The notes under the pieces were generated by a model. That model worked only from the letters and a program-made list of their open reading frames with translations. It ran no database searches and was not told where the DNA came from. A stretch of 36,710 bases of DNA from positions 1-36,710 of the forward strand of contig CAMSTM010000016.1 in assembly GCA_947063675.1 (NCBI GenBank). The letters are read 5' to 3'. This document shows positions 9,030 through 18,025 of the stretch, in pieces; position 1 is the first letter of the stretch, and each line of letters starts with the position of its first letter. The stretch is from an uncultured Lachnospiraceae bacterium (GTDB taxonomy: Bacteria; Bacillota; Clostridia; Lachnospirales; Lachnospiraceae). The translations under genes and the position numbers were made by a program.

Positions 9030-9090
9030 GTCTTCGGATATTAATCAGGGAAGAGCCTGCGTTGCTCTTCCCTGATTTATATCCGAAGAC
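9030..9090. terminator. Long hairpin between the TPR-like gene and dnaJ
   Basis: Two 27-base arms (GTCTTCGGATAT.. and ..ATATCCGAAGAC, with AATCAGGGAAGAGC inside) pair with one mismatch around a 7-base loop. The inner 14 bp alone makes a good terminator stem. The region lies 28 bases after the dnaJ stop on the minus strand and downstream of the TPR-like gene on the plus strand, so it probably terminates both. No long T-tract follows on either side, and the stem is unusually long. Confidence 0.65.
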
Positions 9091-9118
9091 AAAACAGCCT
9101 TCTTACAGCTCCTGTCCC

Positions 9119-10279
9119 CTACTTCCAGAATTTCTTTTTCTTTGTGTCCTTTGTCTCGCCTTTATCTGTCTGTACATTCTTTGCGGCATTTAAGCTGTCT
9201 CCTGTAAGGGCGTCAAACTGCTTAAGCAGCTCCTTTGCCTCGTGAGAAAGCCTCTCCGGCGTCTGCACCACCAACGTCACATAATGGTCGCCCCGCACAT
9301 CCTTGTTGCGCAGAGTGGGAACGCCCTTACCCTTTAAGCGCACCTTGGTATCAGTCTGCGTGCCCGGCTTCACCTCGTAAAGCACTTTGCCGTCCACGGT
9401 ATCCACAATCACATCCCCGCCGAGCGCCGCCACGGCATAAGAAATGGGAACGGTGGAATAAATATGGTAATCCTGTCTCTGGAAAATCGCATGGCGTCCT
9501 ACAATCACTTCCACCAGCAAATCGCCTCTGGGGCCGCCGTTTACGCCAGGCTCTCCCTTTTCCCTGATGCGGACGCTCTGCCCGTTATCAATACCTGCCG
9601 GAATCGACACCTGAATCTTTTTCCGGCTTGCAATAAACCCTGAACCATGACAGTCCGTACATTTTTCCTTAATCACCTTGCCGGTTCCGTTACATTCGGG
9701 GCAGGTCTGCACATTTCTCACCGTGCCGAAGAACGACTGCTGGGTAAACACCACCTGGCCCTTGCCCCCGCACTTATGGCAGGTTTCCGGTTTCGTCCCC
9801 GGCTTTGCTCCTGTACCCCTGCATGTTTTGCATTCATCCTTTAATGTAAGCTCAATCTCTTTCTCAACGCCGAATACAGCCTCCTCAAAGGTGATTCTCA
9901 CGCTGGTTCTGATATTGGCGCCCTTCATAGGCCCGTTGCTGTTACGGCCTTTTCTCCCGCCGCCAAAGAAGTCGCCGAAAATATCGCCGAAAATATCACT
10001 GAAATCGGCACTGTTAAAATCAAAGCCGCCAAACCCGCCGGCTCCGCCCTCAAATGCGGCATGCCCGAATTGATCGTACTGCCTCTTTTTCTCCGGGTCA
10101 CTCAAAATAGCATAAGCTTCAGAAGCTTCTTTAAACTTTTTCTCAGCCTCCGCATCTCCGGGATTCATATCAGGATGATACTTCTTGGCAAGAGCTCTGT
10201 ATGCTTTTTTGATTGCGGCGTCGTCTGCATTCTTATCAATGCCAAGCACTTCATAGTAGTCGCGTTTCTGTTCTGCCAT
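9119..10279 (-). CDS. dnaJ: Chaperone protein DnaJ
   Basis: Hsp40 co-chaperone that delivers unfolded proteins to DnaK and stimulates its ATPase. All type I domains are present in order: a J domain (residues 5-70) with the HPD motif in [10 protein letters not shown], a Gly/Phe-rich linker ([16 protein letters not shown]), four CxxCxGxG zinc motifs ([32 protein letters not shown]) and the two C-terminal beta domains. The length of 386 aa is normal. GGGGAGGG stands eight bases before the ATG. It is the last gene of the hrcA-grpE-dnaK-dnaJ operon and is separated from dnaK by a hairpin that may tune its level. Confidence 0.98.
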   Translation of the reverse strand: MAEQKRDYYEVLGIDKNADDAAIKKAYRALAKKYHPDMNPGDAEAEKKFKEASEAYAILSDPEKKRQYDQFGHAAFEGGAGGFGGFDFNSADFSDIFGDIFGDFFGGGRKGRNSNGPMKGANIRTSVRITFEEAVFGVEKEIELTLKDECKTCRGTGAKPGTKPETCHKCGGKGQVVFTQQSFFGTVRNVQTCPECNGTGKVIKEKCTDCHGSGFIASRKKIQVSIPAGIDNGQSVRIREKGEPGVNGGPRGDLLVEVIVGRHAIFQRQDYHIYSTVPISYAVAALGGDVIVDTVDGKVLYEVKPGTQTDTKVRLKGKGVPTLRNKDVRGDHYVTLVVQTPERLSHEAKELLKQFDALTGDSLNAAKNVQTDKGETKDTKKKKFWK

Positions 10280-10316
10280 TACAAATCCCTCCCCACGCCC
10301 GTCAGCGCATACTTAC

Positions 10317-10342
10317 CTGAGGCGGTCGAACGGCCGCCTCAG
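10317..10342 (-). promoter_or_regulatory. Intercistronic hairpin between dnaK and dnaJ
   Basis: CTGAGGCGG and CCGCCTCAG form a perfect 9-bp stem with an 8-base loop. On the minus (transcribed) strand no T-run follows, so it is more likely an mRNA stability or processing element that sets the dnaK:dnaJ ratio than a full terminator. Confidence 0.6.
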
Positions 10343-10362
10343 ATAAATTTTTATTTCTGATT

Positions 10363-12237
10363 TTATACTTCTCTGTAATCTCCGTCAACCACATCATCGG
10401 CCGGGCCTGCATCCGTGTTGCTCATATCAGGACCCGCGCCTGCTCCCATGTCAGGACCTGCCCCGCCTGCCTGCTGCATGTTCTCATACATCCTGGTAAA
10501 AAGTGCCTGCGCGCTTGTGGTAAGCTTTTCTCTGGCAGCCTTTAATGCGTCCAAATCAGAGTCGGACATTTCCTGGTCCCTGGTTCTCTCCAGAATATCC
10601 TTCACCGCCTGCATATCGGCCTCCACATTTGCTTTTTCGGAAGCGTCAATCTTGTCGCCCACCTCATTTAACGCCTTTTCTGTCTGGAATACGAAAGAGT
10701 CCGCTTCATTTCTTGTGTCAATAGCCTCTTTCCTCTTCTTATCCTGCGCTTCAAATTCGGCTGCTTCCTTCACTGCCTTATCAATTTCATCATCCGACAT
10801 ATTGGAACTTGCCGTGATGGTAATATGCTGTTCCTTCCCTGTGCCAAGGTCTTTTGCCGAAACGTTTACAATACCGTTGGCGTCGATGTCAAAGGTAACT
10901 TCAATCTGAGGCACCCCGCGCATTGCCGGAGGGATTCCGTCCAGTCTGAACTGTCCTAAGGACTTGTTATCCCTTGCAAACTGTCTCTCGCCCTGCAGAA
11001 CGTTGATGTCAACCGCTGTCTGGTTGTCTGCCGCCGTGGAGAAAATCTGGCTCTTCTTTGTAGGGATGGTAGTATTTCTCTCAATCAGTCTGGTTGCGAT
11101 ACCGCCCATGGTCTCGATAGACAGTGAAAGCGGAGTAACGTCCAGAAGAAGGATTTCGCCTGCGCCGGCGTCTCCCGCCAGCTTGCCGCCCTGAATGGAA
11201 GCGCCAAGCGCCACGCACTCGTCGGGATTCAGGCTCTTGCTGGGCTCATGGCCCGTAAGCTGTCTTACCTTATCCTGTACCGCAGGAATACGTGTGGAAC
11301 CGCCTACTAAAAGCACCTGACCCAAATCGGCGTTTGTAAGTCCCGCATCCTTCATTGCATTCTGAACCGGAATGGCTGTCTTCTCAACCAAATCATGTGT
11401 CAGTTCGTCGAATTTGGCTCTGGACAGGTTCATGTCAAAGTGCCTGGGTCCCTCTGCCGTAGCGGTAATGAAAGGAAGGTTAATATTGGTGGTTGTCGCT
11501 GAGGACAGCTCTTTTTTGGCCTTTTCTGCCGCTTCGCGAAGTCTCTGAAGCGCCATCTTGTCGTTTGACAAATCAACGCCCTCTGCCTTCTTGAATTCAC
11601 TTATCATCCAGTCTGTCAGCTTGTTGTCAAAATCGTCGCCGCCAAGACGGGTATCTCCGTTGGTTGCGAGAACCTCAATAACGCCGTCGCCGATTTCAAT
11701 AATGGATACGTCAAAGGTACCGCCACCCAGGTCGTATACCATGATTTTCTGCTCTTTTTCGTTGTCAAGGCCGTAAGCAAGGGCTGCAGCCGTAGGCTCG
11801 TTGATAATACGCTTTACATCCAGTCCGGCAATCTTTCCGGCGTCCTTGGTCGCCTGACGCTGCGCGTCGTTAAAGTACGCGGGAACGGTAATTACGGCTT
11901 CCGTCACCTTTTCTCCCAGATAACTTTCTGCGTCTGCTTTCAGCTTCTGAAGAATCATAGCCGAAATCTGCTGAGGGGAATATTTCTTGCTGTCAATGGT
12001 GCGGCTCCTGTCTGTACCCATATCTCTCTTAATGGAAGAAATGGTTTTTTCCGCATTGGTTACTGCCTGACGCTTCGCAGGCTCGCCAATCAGCCTCTCG
12101 CCGGTCTTGGTGAACGCTACCACAGAGGGTGTTGTTCTTGCGCCTTCCGCATTGGCGATAACGGTGGGTTTTCCACCTTCCATAACTGCCACGCAGCTAT
12201 TTGTTGTACCTAAGTCAATACCAATTATTTTACTCAT
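10363..12237 (-). CDS. dnaK: Chaperone protein DnaK (Hsp70)
   Basis: ATP-dependent Hsp70 chaperone in the cytoplasm. The N-terminal nucleotide-binding domain opens with [18 protein letters not shown] and contains the phosphate-2 loop [11 protein letters not shown] and the adenosine motif [13 protein letters not shown]. The interdomain linker ([10 protein letters not shown]) leads to the substrate-binding domain and a helical lid. The tail ends [11 protein letters not shown]. At 624 aa it is full length for a Gram-positive DnaK, which has the usual shorter nucleotide-binding domain. GGAGGAG lies upstream of the ATG. Transcription is expected from the CIRCE-controlled promoter upstream of hrcA. 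Confidence 0.99.
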   Translation of the reverse strand: MSKIIGIDLGTTNSCVAVMEGGKPTVIANAEGARTTPSVVAFTKTGERLIGEPAKRQAVTNAEKTISSIKRDMGTDRSRTIDSKKYSPQQISAMILQKLKADAESYLGEKVTEAVITVPAYFNDAQRQATKDAGKIAGLDVKRIINEPTAAALAYGLDNEKEQKIMVYDLGGGTFDVSIIEIGDGVIEVLATNGDTRLGGDDFDNKLTDWMISEFKKAEGVDLSNDKMALQRLREAAEKAKKELSSATTTNINLPFITATAEGPRHFDMNLSRAKFDELTHDLVEKTAIPVQNAMKDAGLTNADLGQVLLVGGSTRIPAVQDKVRQLTGHEPSKSLNPDECVALGASIQGGKLAGDAGAGEILLLDVTPLSLSIETMGGIATRLIERNTTIPTKKSQIFSTAADNQTAVDINVLQGERQFARDNKSLGQFRLDGIPPAMRGVPQIEVTFDIDANGIVNVSAKDLGTGKEQHITITASSNMSDDEIDKAVKEAAEFEAQDKKRKEAIDTRNEADSFVFQTEKALNEVGDKIDASEKANVEADMQAVKDILERTRDQEMSDSDLDALKAAREKLTTSAQALFTRMYENMQQAGGAGPDMGAGAGPDMSNTDAGPADDVVDGDYREV

Positions 12238-12348
12238 AATTATCTCCTCCTGAATTGGTTTTGTTTATTTTAATATAGTTAAAATGTTACTATCTCACCT
12301 TATCGCAGCGGCTTAACCTTCCGCCTTTGAAGCCCTGATACGCCTGTC

Positions 12349-13125
12349 TCAGCTTACCACCGCCACCATGCTGTGCCTTACAACGCTGTCCCTGTAGGTG
12401 TAGCCCTTCTGCAGTTCCTGGGCAATCACGCCGGATTCATATTCCTCGCTCTCCACCTGCATCACCGCGTTGTGGAAATTCGGGTCAAATTCCTCTCCCA
12501 CCGCCGGTATGGGCTTTACTTCCATTTTCTCAAGCTCGGAAATGAGCTGCTTATATATCATTTCCATCCCTTCCGCAAAAGCGTCTCCCTTCTGCTCTTC
12601 TGGAATGGCGGCAAGCCCTCTTTCAAAATTGTCCACCACCGGAAGGATTTTCTCGATAACGCTCTTTGCGCCCATCTCAAACATGGCGCCTTTTTCTTTT
12701 TCCGTGCGCTTTCTGAAGTTATCGAATTCCGCCATCTGGCGCTTTACCTTGTCTTCCAGTTCGTCTATCTTTTCTTTCAGCGCATCCTGTTTTTTATCAA
12801 ACTTAAACTTCTTCTTTGCTGCTTTCTTTTCAGCTTTTGGCTCCGTGCTGTTGCCGCCTGCGGAACTTTCTTCGCCGCTTTCGGCTTCTGTATCTCCTTC
12901 CGCACCGGCTCCCTCCTCGCCGTCCGCATCCTTTTCATCAGTTTCTCCGCCGGCCGATTCCTTCTCGTCCCCGGCGCCTGTATTTTCTTCAACAGCTTCC
13001 TTCTCTTCTGAATTCATGCCTTTCGTTTCGTCATTCGGCGCGCCCTCCGGCATCTCTTCCTTTATCTTTTCCTTTCCCGGCTCCGCCTGCATATCCTTTT
13101 TTAATTCTTCACTCATTGGCTTCAT
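12349..13125 (-). CDS. grpE: Nucleotide exchange factor GrpE
   Basis: Releases ADP from DnaK. The core domain occupies about residues 105-258: a long coiled coil (KEKIDELEDKVKRQMAEF), the family motif FRKRTEKEKGAMFEMG, VVDNFERGLA, and the beta-wing region ending YRDSVVRHSMVAV. The first 100 or so residues are an acidic, low-complexity extension rich in Glu, Gly, Ser and Asp, so the protein is longer than the usual 180-220 aa. The gene follows hrcA by 11 bases and precedes dnaK by about 110 bases. Confidence 0.96.
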   Translation of the reverse strand: MKPMSEELKKDMQAEPGKEKIKEEMPEGAPNDETKGMNSEEKEAVEENTGAGDEKESAGGETDEKDADGEEGAGAEGDTEAESGEESSAGGNSTEPKAEKKAAKKKFKFDKKQDALKEKIDELEDKVKRQMAEFDNFRKRTEKEKGAMFEMGAKSVIEKILPVVDNFERGLAAIPEEQKGDAFAEGMEMIYKQLISELEKMEVKPIPAVGEEFDPNFHNAVMQVESEEYESGVIAQELQKGYTYRDSVVRHSMVAVVS

Positions 13126-13136
13126 CCTTTCTGGCT

Positions 13137-14168
13137 TTATGTTCTTTTCTTATATAAATCGTCCAACTGGTGGGTTATGGTTTTAAGCGCCCCCACAACC
13201 TTATCATAATCCATACGCTTTGGACCGATGATTCCTATGGTTCCCCGCATGCCCTCCCCCAGTTCATAGGTTGCCGTCACCACGCTGCAGTCCTTCATGG
13301 TCTGAATCGGCGTTTCATTTCCGATATAAACCTGAATACCCGTGTTGCTTTCGTCCGAGAGGGTTTCCTGCACCAGCTCTGTCAGAAGCTGCTTTTCCTC
13401 AAAAGTATTGATAATCTCGCTGGCCTTCTGCTGGTCCGCCAGCTCCGGGTATTTGAAAATATTGTTGGCTCCGCTGGTATAAATCTCCAAATCCTCTTCT
13501 GCTTTAATTGAAAGGGCTATGCTGTCTATCACATCCCCGACCACTTTGCTGTGAATCCCGGCCTGCTGCTTCATGGATGAAATCATTCCCAGATTAATTT
13601 CCTCCAGCGCCAGCCCGTTCAAATGGGTATTTAAAAGTATATTTAATTTCAACAGCGTTTCATCGTTCAGTTCTTCCGCCACGGAAATGATGTTATTCTT
13701 AATGATATTGCCTTCCGCCACCACCACTGCCAGCAGCTGGCCTGCGTCCAGCCTGGATAACTGTACAAACTTGATTTTATTTGTGTGAATCGTAGGTGCG
13801 GAAATCATAGAGGCGTAGTTGGTGTTTGCGGCCAGGAGCTTCGCCACCTGCCGGAGAAGATGTTCCATCTTGTCTTCCTTTTCCAGCATCATTTCCTTCA
13901 GTTCTTCCAGCTCTTTATCCTTCTCCTCCATCATGGTGTCCACATACAGGCGGTAGCCCATATCAGAGGGTATTCTTCCCGCCGAGGTATGGGGCTGTAC
14001 AATATATCCCATCTCCTCCAAATCAGACATTTCATTTCGGATGGTTGCAGAGCTTAAATTCAAATCCGTGTACCTGGAAATCGTCCTGCTCCCCACCGGT
14101 TCTCCGGTCTCAAGATAGTTGCGGATAATGGCTTGCAATATTTTAATTTTTCTTTCGCTTAACTGCAT
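13137..14168 (-). CDS. hrcA: Heat-inducible transcription repressor HrcA
   Basis: Repressor of class I heat-shock genes that binds CIRCE and needs GroEL for activity. The N-terminal winged helix is clear (LSERKIKILQAIIRNYLETGEPVGS, then SSATIRNEMSDLEEMGY). The rest is the HrcA GAF-like domain, with the C-terminal GPKRMDYDKVVGAL motif. I choose the third ATG (14168, MQLSER), which lies nine bases after AAAGGG; the ATGs at 14177 and 14174 are too close to that site. It is the first gene of its own target operon, with CIRCE 56 bases upstream of this start, so it is autoregulated. Confidence 0.97.
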   Translation of the reverse strand: MQLSERKIKILQAIIRNYLETGEPVGSRTISRYTDLNLSSATIRNEMSDLEEMGYIVQPHTSAGRIPSDMGYRLYVDTMMEEKDKELEELKEMMLEKEDKMEHLLRQVAKLLAANTNYASMISAPTIHTNKIKFVQLSRLDAGQLLAVVVAEGNIIKNNIISVAEELNDETLLKLNILLNTHLNGLALEEINLGMISSMKQQAGIHSKVVGDVIDSIALSIKAEEDLEIYTSGANNIFKYPELADQQKASEIINTFEEKQLLTELVQETLSDESNTGIQVYIGNETPIQTMKDCSVVTATYELGEGMRGTIGIIGPKRMDYDKVVGALKTITHQLDDLYKKRT

Positions 14169-14223
14169 TTCCATCATCCCTTTCTATCGGATTCCATCAA
14201 GACTGATTCATCTTTTCAGGTTG

Positions 14224-14250
14224 TTAGCACTCGCCTTTGTGGAGTGCTAA
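14224..14250. promoter_or_regulatory. CIRCE operator (HrcA binding site)
   Basis: TTAGCACTC-N9-GAGTGCTAA is a perfect match to the CIRCE consensus. It lies just downstream of the -10 of the hrcA promoter, so bound HrcA would block transcription initiation. Confidence 0.99.
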
Positions 14251-14264
14251 TATCTTCTTACCAT

Positions 14265-14293
14265 AAAATATCACTTACCCTATTTATTGTCAA
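14265..14293 (-). promoter_or_regulatory. Sigma-A promoter of the hrcA-grpE-dnaK-dnaJ operon
   Basis: TTGACA (14288-14293) and TATTTT (14265-14270) are separated by exactly 17 bases on the minus strand. The expected start site falls a few bases before the CIRCE element. Confidence 0.9.
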
Positions 14294-14324
14294 CACATAT
14301 AGTACAAAATAATTATTAAAAAAT

Positions 14325-14360
14325 TCTAAAAAACGGGCGCTGCAGTGCAGCACCCGTTTT
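14325..14360 (-). terminator. Rho-independent terminator of the DUF6465-type gene
   Basis: AAAACGGGTGCTGCA and TGCAGCGCCCGTTTT on the minus strand form a 15-bp stem with one G-U pair and a very small loop, followed by TTTTTTAGAATTTTTT. It ends the gene at 14401 and insulates the heat-shock promoter. Confidence 0.9.
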
Positions 14361-14400
14361 CGGCAAACAACATATTTACTTTCACATCACAGATATCGCT

Positions 14401-14838
14401 TTAAATAAAGAAGCTCCCAGTCACATCGCCGTTGATTACATAATATGTAACGTTCTCCTCCGGCTTTACATACAAATCAATGCTCCTGATATCCTCTTCC
14501 TTGCCGCCCAAATCGTATTTCCATACGTCCTTGCAGCTCTTAAGCAAATCTTCCGTAGTATAAGATTTACCTCCAAACTGGAAATTAATTGTTGCTTTAA
14601 CTTCCTCTTTCATCTCTGCCTTTGCAGACGCTTTTGTTTCGGCCTTAACCGCTGTCTTTTTAGCCGCAGGCTTCTTTGCAGGCTCTGCCTCCTCTTTCTT
14701 TGCTGCCGGCTTTTTAGCGGCTGCCGCCGGTTTCTTTGCGGTTTCCTTCTTCACTGATGTCTTTTCCTCTACTGTCTTAACCTCTTCCTTAACCGGTTCT
14801 GTTTTCGTATTTGCCTTTGTTGTAGCTTTTACTGCCAT
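14401..14838 (-). CDS. Lys/Ala-rich histone-H1-like protein with C-terminal DUF6465-type domain
   Basis: A 145-aa protein in two parts. Residues 1-80 are a low-complexity tail dominated by Lys, Ala, Glu and Pro with repeated KKPAA units (AAKKPAAKKEEAEPAKKPAA), similar to the tails of histone-H1-like and HU-extended proteins. Residues 85-145 form a compact acidic/aromatic domain (INFQFGGKSYTTEDLL, YYVINGDVTGSFFI) that I recognise as DUF6465, common in Lachnospiraceae. The function is not known; the tail suggests binding to nucleic acid or another polyanion. AAAGGAG precedes the ATG. It is monocistronic, with its own strong promoter and terminator. Confidence 0.82.
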   Translation of the reverse strand: MAVKATTKANTKTEPVKEEVKTVEEKTSVKKETAKKPAAAAKKPAAKKEEAEPAKKPAAKKTAVKAETKASAKAEMKEEVKATINFQFGGKSYTTEDLLKSCKDVWKYDLGGKEEDIRSIDLYVKPEENVTYYVINGDVTGSFFI

Positions 14839-14938
14839 GATAAACTCCTTTCATACAGAGAAAACTTCTCTGATATGTGCCATAATCAACGAATATACAG
14901 GGCTTCCTCCCATAAATTCCCTGTTTCATATCGAAAGC

Positions 14939-14967
14939 AGTATACTCTCAATTTCGTCACTTGTCAA
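14939..14967 (-). promoter_or_regulatory. Sigma-A promoter of the DUF6465-type gene
   Basis: TTGACA (14962-14967) and TATACT (14939-14944) are 17 bases apart on the minus strand, a near-consensus promoter. About 95 bases of 5' leader follow, including a small hairpin (CAGAGAA/TTCTCTG) shortly before the ribosome site. Confidence 0.85.
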
Positions 14968-15005
14968 CTGACAGACAACTTTTTTGCAAAAATTCCATCT
15001 AAATT

Positions 15006-15854
15006 TTATTTTAACCCGAAATAAAGCAGCACCACGGCTCCAAGAACGATGCGGTACCACCCAAACACCTTAAAATCGTGTTTCTTAATATATCCCATCA
15101 AAAACCGTATTACAATCACTGAAACAACAAATGCCGTAACCATTCCCGTAACCAGTATCATAATTTCATTTCCTGTTATCACGGCGTCAAATTTCAATAC
15201 CTTAAGGAGACTGGCCCCCAGCATCACGGGAATCGCCAGGAAAAAGGTGAATTCCGCCGCAACCGTTCTTGACACACCAATCAAAAGCGCGCCTAAAATC
15301 GTAGCGCCCGAGCGGGATGTGCCGGGGAAAATGGCTGCAATCAACTGGAAAAATCCGATAATCAGCGCCGTGTTAAAGGTGATTTCCGATAAGGACCTTA
15401 TTCTTGCCCTCCTGTGCTTATTTTTATTTTCAATAAGAAGGAAGCCCACGCCGAACACAATCAGGGCGATTGCCACGCAGACGCCGTTGTAAAAAAGGCT
15501 TTCAAAATACTCGTCAAACAAGAGCCCCACTACCGCTGCGGGAAGGCATGCCACCACGATTTTAAACCACATAAGCCAGATATCCTTTTTACACCAGGAA
15601 AGGAATCCTTCTTTTGCCACCGGATGCCTGTTATTTTTTTTGCCAAAGGGCCAAATCTGATTCCAGAAAAGTATGACAACCGCCAGAATCGCTCCTAACT
15701 GAATCACTACCAGAAACATCTCCCAGAACTCAGGCGAGACATCCAGCTTCACAAACTCGTCAAGCAATATCATATGTCCCGTACTGCTGACAGGCAGCCA
15801 CTCTGTAATTCCTTCCACAATGCCAAACACTACCGCTTTTAAAAATTCAATCAT
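15006..15854 (-). CDS. uppP: Undecaprenyl-diphosphate phosphatase
   Basis: Membrane enzyme that dephosphorylates undecaprenyl diphosphate to recycle the lipid carrier of cell-wall synthesis; it can contribute to bacitracin tolerance. Both family motifs are visible: VEGITEWLPVSSTGHMI near the N-terminus, which includes the catalytic glutamate region, and PGTSRSGATI in the middle. About eight membrane segments fit the 282-aa length. It starts 3 bases after the aminotransferase stop, so it is probably the last gene of the long transcript that begins at the mannan promoter. I see no GC-rich terminator downstream, only an A/T-rich inverted stretch around 14975. Confidence 0.96.
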   Translation of the reverse strand: MIEFLKAVVFGIVEGITEWLPVSSTGHMILLDEFVKLDVSPEFWEMFLVVIQLGAILAVVILFWNQIWPFGKKNNRHPVAKEGFLSWCKKDIWLMWFKIVVACLPAAVVGLLFDEYFESLFYNGVCVAIALIVFGVGFLLIENKNKHRRARIRSLSEITFNTALIIGFFQLIAAIFPGTSRSGATILGALLIGVSRTVAAEFTFFLAIPVMLGASLLKVLKFDAVITGNEIMILVTGMVTAFVVSVIVIRFLMGYIKKHDFKVFGWYRIVLGAVVLLYFGLK

Positions 15855-15857
15855 GAT

Positions 15858-17039
15858 TTAATATCCTTTCACAAATTTTCGAAGAGCTTCCAGAGACCTC
15901 TCCACCTTTTCCGTATCGATACAATAAGCCATTCTGAAAAATCCCGGCACTCCGAAGCTGTCGGAGGGCACCAGCACCAGGTCGTAAGCAAGAGCCTTCC
16001 GGCAGAAAGCAGCCGCATCCTCCTCCAGGGCTTTAGGGAATATATAGAAAGTCCCGCCCGGCCTTACACATTCAAATCCAAGAGCCGTAAGCTCATTGTA
16101 GAGAATGTTCATATTCCTCTCATATACCGACATATCCGCCGTCACATCAGGAATCTCCGCTACCGCAAGCTGGATGATGGAAGGCGGACAGTTGTGGCCG
16201 ATTCCCCTGGATATCTGACCGCAGATAGCGCTTATCAGCTCCGCATCCCGGCAGGCCGGATTTGCCGCCACATAGCCGATTCTCTCTCCCGGAAGCGACA
16301 GGGACTTGGAATAAGAATAGCAGGACAGTGTGTTGTCATAAAAACGGGATACGTAAGGCGCTTTTTTGCCGTCAAATACAATTTCCCGATAAGGCTCGTC
16401 GGAAATCAGGAAAATATCATGTCCGTATTCCTTCTGTTTCCTCATAAGAAGCTCCGCCAGCTTTTTCAGGGTATCCTCGCTGTATACAGCCCCCGACGGG
16501 TTATTCGGCGTGTTGATAAGCAGCGCCGCCACCTTCTCCGTCAGCATTTCTTCTAATCTGCCAAACTGAATCTGAAAGCTTTCCGTGTCAGCCGGAACCA
16601 CCTTCAGCCTGGCTCCGGTCATATTCACGTACATATTGTATTCCGGAAAATAAGGCGCAATGGTAAGAACCTCATCCCCCGGCTCGGTTACACAGCGCAC
16701 GGCATGTGCTACCGCTCCCGCGGCTCCGGTGGTGGGGAAAATATGATTACCGGTATAATTCATCCCGAACCTCTGATTTAAAGAATCCGCAATTTTTTCC
16801 TTAACCGACGCAATACCAAGGCTGGGGCTGTATCCGTGCAGCTCCATGGAATCTTTCGTCCTAAGAAGCTTTATCATTGCTTCCGTAAACTCCCCCGGAA
16901 CGGGTACGGAAGGATTTCCAAGGCTGTAGTCAAACACGTTTTCATAGCCGATTTCCTTTCCCCGCTCAGTGGCGAACTCCGACAGCTGCCTGATTACGGA
17001 TTTTCCCTCCAGCATCCTTTTGTATTGCTCGTTAATCAT
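15858..17039 (-). CDS. Pyridoxal phosphate-dependent aminotransferase, class I/II
   Basis: Fold type I aminotransferase of 393 aa. Recognisable elements are NTPNNPSGAVYS (substrate/PLP region), the PLP aspartate in ISDEPYREIVF, and the Schiff-base lysine in SYSKSLSLPGERIGY. It resembles AspB-type aspartate/aromatic aminotransferases; the amino-acid substrate cannot be read from sequence. It lies 44 bases downstream of manA and 3 bases upstream of uppP. A link to mannan use is not obvious, and it may simply share the transcript. Confidence 0.92.
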   Translation of the reverse strand: MINEQYKRMLEGKSVIRQLSEFATERGKEIGYENVFDYSLGNPSVPVPGEFTEAMIKLLRTKDSMELHGYSPSLGIASVKEKIADSLNQRFGMNYTGNHIFPTTGAAGAVAHAVRCVTEPGDEVLTIAPYFPEYNMYVNMTGARLKVVPADTESFQIQFGRLEEMLTEKVAALLINTPNNPSGAVYSEDTLKKLAELLMRKQKEYGHDIFLISDEPYREIVFDGKKAPYVSRFYDNTLSCYSYSKSLSLPGERIGYVAANPACRDAELISAICGQISRGIGHNCPPSIIQLAVAEIPDVTADMSVYERNMNILYNELTALGFECVRPGGTFYIFPKALEEDAAAFCRKALAYDLVLVPSDSFGVPGFFRMAYCIDTEKVERSLEALRKFVKGY

Positions 17040-17083
17040 AGTTTCTCCTCTCCTCCGCGCGTCCTTTGCTCATATGCCCTTCC

Positions 17084-18022
17084 TTAATTTGCCGTGGATA
17101 CAATGAGCTGCATTTTTCCCTGTAAATCCACTTCCCCGAACCCTTTCGGCAAAATGAAATGGTCGCCTTTCTTTACATCCTTTCCGTTTACCGTCCCTTC
17201 CCCGTCAGTCACGCTCATAATCAGGAAAGGGTATTCCTGCTCAAAGGAAAACCCTCCGGCAACTTCCAGCTTCCATACCCTGTAATAATCGCAGGAAATC
17301 AGCTCGTTCATTGTATTTTCGGGAAGATACGCCGCCTCCTTCACACTGTCCTTTGCCGAAAGCGCAGGCACGGTAATCACATCAATGCTCTGCTCCACAT
17401 GAAGCTGACGGGGCTTCCCGTCCGTAAGCCTGCCATAATCATACACCCGGTAGGTAATATCGCTGTTCTGCTGGGTTTCCAGAATCATCATACCGCCTTT
17501 TATGGCATGAACCGTTCCCGGATTAATCTGGATAAAATCACCCTTCTTTACGGGAATCTCACGAATCAGCTCAGACCACCTGCCCTGATGAATCATCTCC
17601 GCAAGCTCCTGCCTCGTCCCGGCATTATGCCCCGCAACTAAAGTTGCCCCCTCCGGGCAGTCGAGGATGTACCAGCATTCCGTCTTGCCAAGAGAGCCGT
17701 TTTCATGCTCCCCCGCATAAGTATCGTCGGGATGCACCTGAATGCTCAGGTCGTCCCTGGCATCGATAATTTTAACCAAAAGCGGAAATCTGTCCGTTTT
17801 CGGATTGCCGAACAGCTCCGGATGCTTTACCCAAAGCTGCGAGAGGGGCATCCCCTCATAGATTCCTTCCTTCACCGTACAGTCCCCGTTGGGGTGGGCG
17901 CTTACCGCCCAGCACTCGCCGGTATCGTCCCCCGGAATATCATAACCAAAGCTGCTTCGAAGCTGATTTCCGCCCCAGAGCATCTGCTTGAACACGGGGT
18001 TTAAAAATATGATTGGTTTCAT
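17084..18022 (-). CDS. manA: Mannose-6-phosphate isomerase, class I
   Basis: Converts mannose 6-phosphate to fructose 6-phosphate, bringing mannose into glycolysis. The 312-aa protein shows the zinc-ligand motif IQVHPDDTYA, KTECWYIL, a second cupin-like stretch INPGTVHAI and the family's GGNQLRSSFGYDIP opening. It follows the GH130 gene by 3 bases within the mannan operon. Mannose 1-phosphate from the phosphorylases would first need a phosphomannomutase, which is not encoded in the window. Confidence 0.96.
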   Translation of the reverse strand: MKPIIFLNPVFKQMLWGGNQLRSSFGYDIPGDDTGECWAVSAHPNGDCTVKEGIYEGMPLSQLWVKHPELFGNPKTDRFPLLVKIIDARDDLSIQVHPDDTYAGEHENGSLGKTECWYILDCPEGATLVAGHNAGTRQELAEMIHQGRWSELIREIPVKKGDFIQINPGTVHAIKGGMMILETQQNSDITYRVYDYGRLTDGKPRQLHVEQSIDVITVPALSAKDSVKEAAYLPENTMNELISCDYYRVWKLEVAGGFSFEQEYPFLIMSVTDGEGTVNGKDVKKGDHFILPKGFGEVDLQGKMQLIVSTAN

Positions 18023-18025
18023 CTT

